From Macrolepiota albuminosa (lineage: Eukaryota; Basidiomycota; Agaricomycetes; Agaricales; Agaricaceae), in NCBI GenBank assembly GCA_027475525.1, contig JAMWFC010000044.1, positions 621,340 to 685,339 of the forward strand: a stretch of 64,000 nucleotides of DNA. The letters are read 5' to 3'. The position numbers and the translations under genes are program-made. How positions within the stretch are numbered: the first letter of the stretch is position 1; each line of letters starts with the position of its first letter. The notes under the pieces are model-generated. The model worked only from the letters and a program-made list of their open reading frames with translations, ran no database searches and was not told the DNA's origin. Below, piece after piece: positions 55,976-64,000 of the stretch.

Positions 55976-57281
55976 TACTGTGCCGTGACGAGATATGCAA
56001 CTTTCGAACAAATGATTTTCTGTAGCTCCGTCCCTTCAGCTTATGACCTTTATTTTTTCGTATCAACTAGAAGAACATCCAATCTCAAGGTCTACATTTT
56101 TTATTTGCGAAAAACTTGAGAGGAAACTTCGTCGGCCAATGGCCGAGCACGACATACCAAAAGTACGTAGATATGCAACCGCCGGTCACGCATGGTCACA
56201 TCTCAAATCCTGACTCCGCTCACAATCGGCTCATTCACGCAAAGGCTCGCAATAAGGTTCATTTGGCTTTTTAGTTTGAGATATATTACTGAGGAAAGTT
56301 ATAACCTTTTTCATCCATATTGTAGACATTTTCCCAGGGTATGTCGTGTTTTTTCATATGTTCACATAGCTGCTGAAAATAATTGTGAACGGTTGTATAG
56401 TTGAAGGCTCATGCACGTTTTGGGTTCAGGCCACTACCACGAGCCAATTTGATGTCAGGATGGCATTGGAGGAATCGACGTATCCATCCTTTTGATATTG
56501 GATGCTTCTTATTCTCTGGAAGCACAGCTTCAACCTTTGGGCCCAGGGTCTTGCAGCTTACAGGGTGGCCTGTGGTACCAAGATATTTGATCCATTCAAC
56601 CAGGGCATTTTCTTGTGCAGGTGTGAGGAGCATTTGGCCATTGTGGGCTTTCTTCTTCGGTAGTGTTAACCCATTGTGTCAACGCCAGAGTGTACTTTTG
56701 TAGACTTTGTAATACCTTGCAGCATCTGCCATTGTATGAAACACTCCATTTTTCAGGCCTCTAAGAGCCTCTTGATGAGTTTCTCTGTAGAATTGCTCAG
56801 AGAGTTATGGTTGGTTGCTGCACGTGTCATTGTATCAAGGACTTGGAAACTGTTGTTTGGGGAGGCTACCAAATTAGGCATTGCCGTGCCAGGCTGCATG
56901 CAGAGCTTCAATCTTATTGAGAATGTCATGCTCCCATACAGATCCCTCTCATTGAGGCCTTTTCAGGGTATGTAGAGCCTCAGAAAATTAGATTTGAGCT
57001 GTATTGAATGTGTTAAGCAATGTTATCATGTAAAAAGTACAATAGTTTATCAAGAATCATTTCACTGATAATGAGATGGTCACAAAATCAGACTTTTTGA
57101 GCACTATCAGATTTATTAAAGCTCAACAACCAAAGGATCCTTTGAAATATCTATAGCAACATCTTTATATAGACTCTATACATGTATGAGATTTTTACGG
57201 TGCTCAAAAAGTACGCCGATGGAGCTGAGGAAAGGAAGTTGCACAAATGGGCCTGGTTGCATATCTCGTCACAGCACAGTA
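55976..57281 (-). mobile_element. Pogo-like DNA transposon with TIRs and TA duplications
   Basis: Terminal inverted repeats: left CTGTGCCGTGACGAGATATG from 55978, right (reversed) CTGTGCTGTGACGAGATATG ending at 57279, with one mismatch in about 23 bases. Both sides are flanked by TA (55976-55977, 57280-57281), the duplication typical of the Tc1/mariner/pogo superfamily. The 1.3 kb length is too short for an intact transposase, so it is internally deleted. Confidence 0.8.
56409..56975 (-). pseudogene. Pogo/CENP-B type transposase, N-terminal fragment
   Basis: LTPAQENALVEWIKYLG then PISKGWIRRFLQCHPDIKLA is the CENP-B/Tc5 helix-turn-helix DNA-binding region of pogo-like transposases. Upstream coding traces (about 56975-56700) contain stops. 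The catalytic DDE part is missing. Confidence 0.75.
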
Positions 57282-58586
57282 ATGTTAAAGGCTGTTGAGG
57301 CTCCTGCTTGTTGGACTTACTAAAGGTCACCATCACTTTGCACCCCTTTGTCCTCTTTCTCTTTCTTTCTTTCTTTTCTATCCTTTCTTTCTTTCACTCA
57401 TATATCACACACTTCACACACCATGACCCTGCTTTGACCACGACACAATATAAATACAATGCATATGGATGCTATATCCTCAGTCACTTACACAAAGACT
57501 GAGGGTGAGCCTGCAGATACATATACTTACTGCAATTAACTGACAACGTACCTAGATTGTTAATCTTGCACTTAGTCTCACACTTAGTGGTTCATTGGTC
57601 ATTAGTTCTAACACTGCTATAGTAGACTGGCTTTTCTGCAGTTTACCAAGGCAGAGCTTGCTGAACTTCTGCTCATCCAAAAGTGCAGCAGCTAGGTCCT
57701 GAGAGGGCTGATAGATTTATGGCAATTGAAACAACAGTTTTTATGCAGCCAATGAAAGTACTTTTAGAACCATGAGATGATGTACATGAGGCTACTAGAG
57801 AGGGGCACAGATGAGACCTATCCTCAAGGGAGTCTTACCTCAATGACTACTCTCTAGGTAAGCCACTTTGTTTGAAGGGAATCTCATCAAAGATGACCTG
57901 AGCATTAGGTCAGGTATCATATTAAATTCATAGCTACCCACTATGCCTCTCACATATGGATTGTAATATTATACTCCTACATATACACATGTTGGAGTTG
58001 AGATAGGCTGTATATCCCTCTCAAAATTCCTCTGACTTGTCTAGTAAAAAGGGCTCAGCTAAGAGCAGTCATTGGTAAACACAAAGTTCTATAGAGAAGA
58101 AGGCAATGAAGGTGATTGAGACTCTTAAGTAGTAGCAAGGCATTGCAAAGCATATGGTTGGCATTGAGTTATGAAAGGTTTTGTCAGAATCTAACCAGTC
58201 TTTTTTATATAATTGGTGATCAAAAGCTCCTAGTAAGTAACACATAAGTTAATTCTAGGTATTGTAGTTAGTAAACATATGTATTTAAGTAATTGGATAA
58301 GAAATACCCTCAGTGTGTGTCAATAAACTGAGGGTGCTGTGTTTTATTATGGGTTAATATACATATGTGGGACAAAGCAGAGTAGTAGCACAGAGCAGTT
58401 GGTGGCCATGAGTGGCCCTGGCATTATGACTGTGATACTTGTCACAATATCACATTCTTGACAAGTTTTTTCTACTACAAGGTTTGGTTCAATGTTGTCT
58501 TTTCCAGGAGATAACTTCCAAGGTTCCTCCTACTACCATCTTTGTTGACACTGCTATTATAACTTATCTCTTCTCTCTTTTTTAGA
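57282..58586. other. CpG-poor region without a recognised gene
   Basis: Holds a pyrimidine tract (about 57350-57405) and two similar hairpins, CCTCAGT/ACTGAGG at 57478-57504 and CCCTCAGT/ACTGAGGG at 58308-58335. Probably decayed TE DNA of unknown family. Confidence 0.4.
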
Positions 58587-60409
58587 CTACACCTCCGAGT
58601 TGGGACACCGACTCCAGCAAAAGGGCATGTCAGCAAGGAGTGGAGGATGCACCCTCCTGCTCGACTCAGTCGAGCGTTGTCATCTCTGGCCAGGAGGCTG
58701 GGCTAGGGTGGGACATCCTTCCCTATGAAGATGCCCCTGCTCCAGCCGCCCCCCGGCTTATCCAGTGCCTTGCTAGTGGCACATCTGAGGTCGCATCTTC
58801 GTGACCATTATCCGTGGTATCCACCATGCACTCTGGGGAGCAGAGTTCCCGGGGTGGCAGCACATGCCCCACTGAGGCTAAGGCCTTGCAACCCTGAAAG
58901 GATTGTTAGGGTAAGCAACTGGAAGGGCATGCGTATGTCAACGTGCACTTCTCTGAGGATGCCCCAAAAGGGGCCCCAGGGGCTAACATCCCCTTTTTAC
59001 CCACAATACTGGTAGAGGGCCTGCCAGCCTGACTCCCGCGGTGTGTGTGGGCAATGGACCCATGTTCTGACACGTCTGTGCTGGAGAGGCTGCCATCCCC
59101 GCCCTCTGATGACAAATGGTATGAGGAGCCTGAAGAGGCTCAAATGGAATCTCCTGTGCCATACAAAATGGCAGCACAACACATTGCACGTGAACAGCGC
59201 AACAGCAATCGATGGGCCAAGATGGACTATTGGGTGCAAGATAGCGCCAAACGAGGAGCCGCCCTTGTCGAGGACGAAACCGGGCGCATCCCTGATGCGC
59301 TCAGTGTGGTGATCTATCGTGATCACACTATTGAGTGCCAAAACTCATTCTTTGGCACGGGGTTATCTCCCTAGTTCTATTGGTCGCCAGTGACAAATAC
59401 TATTTTTGTTGAGCAAGAAGCCCGTGCAGCCAGGGCCTTTGAGGCTGACAAAGAGGGCAATGCCACGCATACGCCCCACAATAGTAAGGTGTACCAAATT
59501 GCACCTCGCAAGTTCCTCCGCAGTCCTCGAGAGCTTTGCAGGCTCCATTCACTGGTGAACAACCAGTTTATGCCAATTTGTCAGCATCAGTTGAGCTATC
59601 TCCTGCTCAACAAATTTAAACAGGTGACTATGAATTGTCACCCCTCCAAGTCCACAGTGTACAAACACCTGACGTATGTCTTTGCACAGCCGGGCCTCTA
59701 TAAAGAGGCCATTGCCAAATACGAGGCAGCCATGGGGCAAGCCTTTGTGCCCCTCTCTACCAAGGACCCGACCTTTGAGGCTCAGGCAGTAGACATCCCA
59801 GAAGCTTCAGCTTCCATTTTTACCACTTCAGACATTTTATGCATCCTTCTTCACAATCAAATCCCAGTCAGCTGGGCTGACCTATGGGGTCACCTACTTG
59901 GCCCACATCTTCTTCAGTGACAGCTGGCTATACAATGAGGCAGCTGCCATTGATGATGAGAGGCTGCAACGTCTCGATCACTATGGGACCCCTTTGCTCA
60001 GTGAAATGGGTGGCATGAGGCCACCATTGGCGACCACCAACGACTGATGCTCCAGCAGCAGGAGAGTTGTTGTGCATTTGACAACGCATTTACCAAGGGG
60101 ATGTATCTCCCCATCAGGCAAGACATACACGCCTGAGAGATCTGGACATGCCAGTACCCATCCGACACTGGGGATATTCCTGATCCCCACCCTCCTACTC
60201 CGGGGCTGACTTTTGACCCCACAATTACACTGTCTCCGCAACGGGACTTTGATGACTCCCTGCCTCTTACAGGGCCATCAGGCACCACTCACAAGCCTGC
60301 ACCCAAGGATGACCTCCTCGATTACGATATGGACGACGCAACTGCCGATCCATTCTGGGAGCCTGGGGACTCTCCAATTGCCCCTGTTCCTGACTTGCCA
60401 ATGGCCTGA
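58587..60409 (+). pseudogene. Chr-D third ORF, partial and internally deleted
   Basis: Diverged copy of the Chr-C third ORF. Matching segments are TPPSWDTDSSKR-like (about 58590), EEPEEAQMESPV (59123), CQNSFFGTGLSP (59340), KVYQIAPRKFLRSPREL (59488) and PEASASIFTT (59798). Between NCHP and SKSTV about 100 codons present in Chr-C are missing. Stops occur near 59372 and 59918. The ORF ends at TGA 60407-60409, 45 bases before the LTR, showing where this gene ends in the family. Confidence 0.75.
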
Positions 60410-60440
60410 CAGTCGGAGTGTTTCGAGACCGTACTTCGGT

Positions 60441-60454
60441 CTAATTGGGGGGTG
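60441..60454 (+). other. Chr-D polypurine tract
   Basis: CTAATTGGGGGGTG abuts the LTR start TGTAGC; the G run is the likely plus-strand primer. Confidence 0.6.
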
Positions 60455-60684
60455 TGTAGCGTAGTCCGCTATGTGGTGGTGGCCACATAGCATTTACTTA
60501 CTTACTAGATATGTAGCATATAATATTATATTTATTATAATATTATTTACATAATTATAAATACCTACAGCCTGCTGCTTAATAAGCAGCTTAATCTTGT
60601 ATTACACTACATAGTCAATAGACCGGACTGGTCTGATTCTGTGCCATGTGATCCTAAGCTCACAAACGCCGTAACTTCATTACA
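60455..60684 (+). repeat. Chr-D 3' LTR
   Basis: 230 bp, TGTAGCGTAGTCCGC...CATTACA, homologous to the Chr-C LTR. Confidence 0.85.
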
Positions 60685-60859
60685 CCTGAGCTGGTTTGCA
60701 CAATGAGCAGCCTTGAGCATGAGAAGTACCTAAAATCCTGATTAAATCATGTAAAATACTATGTCATCATAGCTACAGAATAAACCTAGGCTTATGTAAT
60801 TGAGATCAGAACTGATGGAGCAATAGCTATTTTAAAATATTTATTCATTGGGATAGTTT

Positions 60860-61585
60860 TTTGAGCATCTCTAATTTTAGTATCTAGTACTTTGTATGTC
60901 CTCTATTTGCTTTGATAACTGCTTGAATTCTTCTACTAGGCATGCTTTCTATTAGTCTTTGGCATATCTTTGGTGGTATTTCATCTCACTCCTTTGCAAC
61001 CCTCTCCCATAATTCATGCACACCATGAGGAGGGTGTTTCATACTGCCTAAGTTGCTCCTTGAAGTATTTCCAGAGATGTTCAATAGGGTTGAGATCAGG
61101 AAATTGGGCTGGTCACAAAAAGACATCAAAGTTGTTGTCCTCAAACCACTTGTCAGCCTTCTTGGAATTGTGTTTGGGGTCATTGTCCTGTTGAAAGTAG
61201 CAGGCACCCTCCTCTATCTCCAACTTCTCAAAGCTCTCCTTTGCTCCATCATCTAAAATTTTATAGTACTGCTCTGCATTCATAATTCCCACCACCTCCA
61301 CAAGCTTTTCTATCCCATTCCAACCCATATATCCCCATACCATGAGATTATTCCCTCCTCCATGCTTCACAGTAGATGTAGTTGTTCAGTTTGAAATGCC
61401 TTCTCCTCATAGCTTCCACACATACTGCTTCCCAGCTGACCCAATGATGTTAATCTTTGTCTCATCTGTCCACAACACCCTTTTCCAGTCCTCTATAGTC
61501 CAGTTCCAATGCTCCTGAGCCCATTTAAGCTGTAGTTGTCAATGTCTAGCTTTGAGCATAGGAACTTTTCTCTTGGTAGCAGACT
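60860..61585 (-). pseudogene. Tc1/mariner transposase relic
   Basis: Minus strand. EDWKRVLWTDETKINIIGS and GGNNLMVWGYMGWNG, then FQQDNDPKHNSKKADKWF, then PDLNPIEHLW and a C-terminus ending AVIKANRGHTKY-like. These are standard Tc1-like DDE transposase motifs. The open part is 61370-61113; stops occur on both sides. The N-terminus is cut off by the Chr-E LTR at 61591. Confidence 0.8.
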
Positions 61586-61590
61586 GATAC

Positions 61591-62109
61591 TGTAAGGGTG
61601 ACCTCTAGAGGCTGTGGCTCAGTCACACAGCTGGCAGAGGGAGATCCAAAGTGTATTAGAGTATGTACTGACAATATCATAATAACTACTCACCTGGCAG
61701 AGGGAGATCCAAAGAGAACAAGTTTAGGGATTCCCTATGCCAGGTTAGATGCTTCTGGGGCTTCTGAAGCGTGAGAAACAACTGTACAGTACAACAAAAC
61801 CTTAAAAACTCGAAAATTGACTAACCAAACAACTGTGCAAATAAGGCAGGAAAACTCCGGACTTTAGAAGTCAGAAAGGCAAACTCTGGCTTATATAAGC
61901 AGTCTGGAAGTGGTGCTGAAGGGCCCACACTTGTCTGAATGGTAGCTAAAGAACCAGAGCATCTCAAGGGCTGAGAGTAGTACTAACAGATAGTGTTGAA
62001 AGAATAGAAACAGTAAAATGAAATAATGTCAGAAGAAATAAGAGAATGAATGAAGGGAGAGTGAAGAAATAAGGAGTGAGAAAAGGAAGAAATGAGGAGT
62101 CCCCTGACA
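61591..62109 (-). repeat. Chr-E 3' LTR
   Basis: 519 bp. On the minus strand it starts TGTCAGGGGACTCC at 62109 and ends CCCTTACA at 61591. A purine-rich tract (AGAGGGGGGTGA on the minus strand) lies just to the right. Related copies are at 35990-36497 and 42318-42604. Confidence 0.85.
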
Positions 62110-62135
62110 TCACCCCCCCTCTAGAGCGTGGCGTC

Positions 62136-64000
62136 TCAACGTGCTGGATAGAAGTAGTTCTGGATGGCCTGGTCTACCTTAGAAAGAGAATAGAGGCCTC
62201 TGATTGCCTGGGGAGCGTTGGGATGCTGTTGATAGAATTCCCAGACCAAAGCAGGGGCATGGACATTCTCTTGTGGCTCCCAGGAGATGTCCTCAATTCC
62301 ATAGCCCTTCCACTTGACCTTGAACTGAAGCTTGTCTTTAAAGAGTCAGCTATCTAGGATTCGTTCCACTTCATACTCTTCTTGATTGTCTACCAGAACT
62401 GGAGGTGGAGGTGGCTTGTGGACATTGACCTGGAATTGGATCCTTTGGAGCTGGAGAGAGCTTCACCACATTGAAGACTGGATGGAGTCAACTCATTCCA
62501 CTAGGCAGCTTGAGTCAATAAGCTAGTGGGCCTACCTGCCTTACTATAGGAAAGGGTCTTAGACAACGGTGAGAGAGCTTCTGAGAAGGTCAGGTGGTAG
62601 CATGTCAGAGGCATCCAGGTAAACTTGATCTCCAGGCTTGTACTTGGGGGCTGGAGTTTGTCCACGATCATAGTAGCGGGCCATGTCATCCTTTGCCTTA
62701 GCTAAAGCCGCCTTGGCTTCCTCCTGGGCTGCCTTCATCCGATCTATGAACTCGTTGACAGCTTCATTCTCTGAGGGTCATCCACAAGGCTCGAATCCCA
62801 TCTGAGGGTGTTGACTAGTATCTAGAAGGAAAGGAGACATCTGGGTGGCAGTGTGTACACAGTTGTTGTATTGAAACTCTGCCTCTGATAATAGGTCATC
62901 TCAGTCATCCTGTCATTCATTGCAGAAGAGCCAGAGATACTGTTCTAGCTCCTGGTTGACATGCTTAGTCTGGCCATCAGACTGGGGGTGGTAGGCTGTG
63001 AAAGTGTGGAGTTTGACATGAAGGAGGCGATACAGTTCTCTAGTAAACTCTGCCACAAACTGAGGTCCACGGTCAGAGACATAAGCATCTGACAATTCAT
63101 GGAGTTTCCAGACATGCTTCCAGTACAGATTGGTGGCGCCCATGGCTGAGCAGGTAATGTGGGTTGGAATAAAATGAGCACGCTTGCCACAGAGATCCAC
63201 TACCACCATGATCGTGTCATATTCATGAGAGTCTGGTAACTCAACAATGAAGTCTACTGAGGCCACACTTCAACGCTCAGCTGGGATAGGCAATGGATGA
63301 AGCTGTCCCATAGGAGGCTGACAACGAGGCTTAGTCCAAAGGCAAAGGTCACAGGTGGAGGTGTAAGAGCCAATATACCGTGACATTTGAGGCCACCAGT
63401 AATTCTGCGAGACCAGCTCCAGTGTCTTCCATCTGCCAGGATGTCCTGCAACTTGAGAGTCATGATGCTGCTTCACAATCCGCCTCCAGAGGTCTGGCAG
63501 GTTGGGGACATAAATGCGTCCCTAGAAGGTGAGAAGACCATTCTCCAAAGACCACTTGTCGGTGCAGACAGACTTCACTCCAGTTTTCTCTCAAGCATGC
63601 AAGGCCATGGCAGCCTTAGCTACCAGATCTTCTTGAGCGCCCTTCCAGTTACCTTGTCAAATGTCTCGAAGGATGCTCACTTCTTCTCCCTGGCCAACAC
63701 ACCTTCCAGAGCATGGATAGCAAATAGTTCTGGCTTCAGGAGTACAATATTGTCATTGTCACTAGCTCCTGAACCATGATCTGCTCACCTAGAAAGCGCA
63801 TCTGGCTTGCCCATGCTCCATCTGGGTTTGTGATGCAGAGAGAAGTCAAAGTTGGCCAAATACAAGTACCATTGAGCCTGTCAGCAGTTAAGTTTCTTGG
63901 CTGTCCAAAAGTACTCTAAGTTCTTGTGATCAGTCCACACCTCAAATTTATGCCTGGCACCCTCAAGGAAATGTTGCCACTCCTCAAATGACTGAATGAT
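62136..64000 (-). pseudogene. pol: Chr-E pol, 3' half: RNase H, integrase, chromodomain
   Basis: Minus strand, running in from the right edge. RNase H end: [20 protein letters not shown] and PDALSR. Integrase: HH-CC module (HHDSQVAGHPG, CDLCLWTK), VDFIVELPDS with the first D, VSDRGPQF with the second D, but DGQTKHVNQELEQYL where the catalytic Glu is expected: codon 62964-62966 is AAG (Lys). Chromodomain: YEVERILDS, LQFKVKWKGYGIEDISWEP. The stop is at 62136-62138, just before the LTR. Several stops interrupt it. It is a chromovirus of the classic fungal type, distinct from Chr-C. Confidence 0.85.

Larger units (their letters stand above)
58587..60684 (+). mobile_element. Chr-D: 5'-truncated relative of Chr-C with 3' LTR
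   Basis: Begins abruptly inside the third ORF and ends with a complete 3' LTR. Gag, pol and the 5' LTR are absent. Orientation is opposite to Chr-C. The abrupt left edge suggests truncation or recombination. Confidence 0.8.

Noticed and set aside
1..64000. CRISPR arrays, bacterial operons, rRNA or tRNA genes
   Set aside because: None seen. Spliced genes and fungal transposons exclude a prokaryotic source.

Overview
The window looks like a heterochromatic, transposon-dense stretch of a basidiomycete fungus, most likely an agaricomycete. The signs are short introns of about 40-60 bases, two ordinary fungal genes (an ATG11-type autophagy scaffold and a major-facilitator sugar transporter), and several Ty3/gypsy families. 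About 50 of 64 kb is mobile DNA. Names used here: Gyp-A and Gyp-B for two related young elements; Chr-C, Chr-D and Chr-E for chromodomain elements or their remnants.

Layout. 1-35747 is a nest. Chr-C runs on the minus strand from its 5' LTR (35502-35747) to beyond the left edge. It carries gag-pol, a chromodomain and a long third ORF. Gyp-A (458-14130, + strand) sits in that third ORF and Gyp-B (23569-34898, + strand) sits in the gag. Both insertions are flanked by the 4-bp duplication CCGG. 35750-45840 is old, CpG-poor DNA: a decayed minus-strand LINE with EN, RT and RNase H, broken by older LTR fragments. 45840-55970 is the host gene island. 55976-57281 is a pogo-like DNA transposon with TIRs and TA duplications. 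57282-64000 is again old TE DNA: a 5'-truncated relative of Chr-C (Chr-D), a Tc1/mariner transposase relic, and the 3' half of another minus-strand chromovirus (Chr-E).

Most interesting point. Gyp-A and Gyp-B each carry, between pol and the 3' LTR and on the opposite strand, a spliced gene. In Gyp-B it has six exons, all introns are phase 0, and the predicted product is 720 aa. Both copies encode a Cys6 cluster of the form CX2CX8CX8CX2CX6C, close to a fungal Zn2Cys6 DNA-binding domain, and exon lengths and positions are partly conserved. Gyp-A carries a second antisense gene (8171-9722) with its own TATA box. Both elements are also saturated with short CG-centred words (TAGCG in Gyp-A; TAGCG, TACCG, TGGCG and TGCCG in Gyp-B). 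This suggests, as a hypothesis, a self-recognising regulatory or anti-silencing system.

Caution. Gyp-A contains five tandem direct repeats, all with an offset of exactly 77 bp. Reading only one copy restores the gag-pro frame and the last exon of the antisense gene. That is what an unresolved k=77 assembly overlap would look like, so part of the damage in Gyp-A may not be biological.
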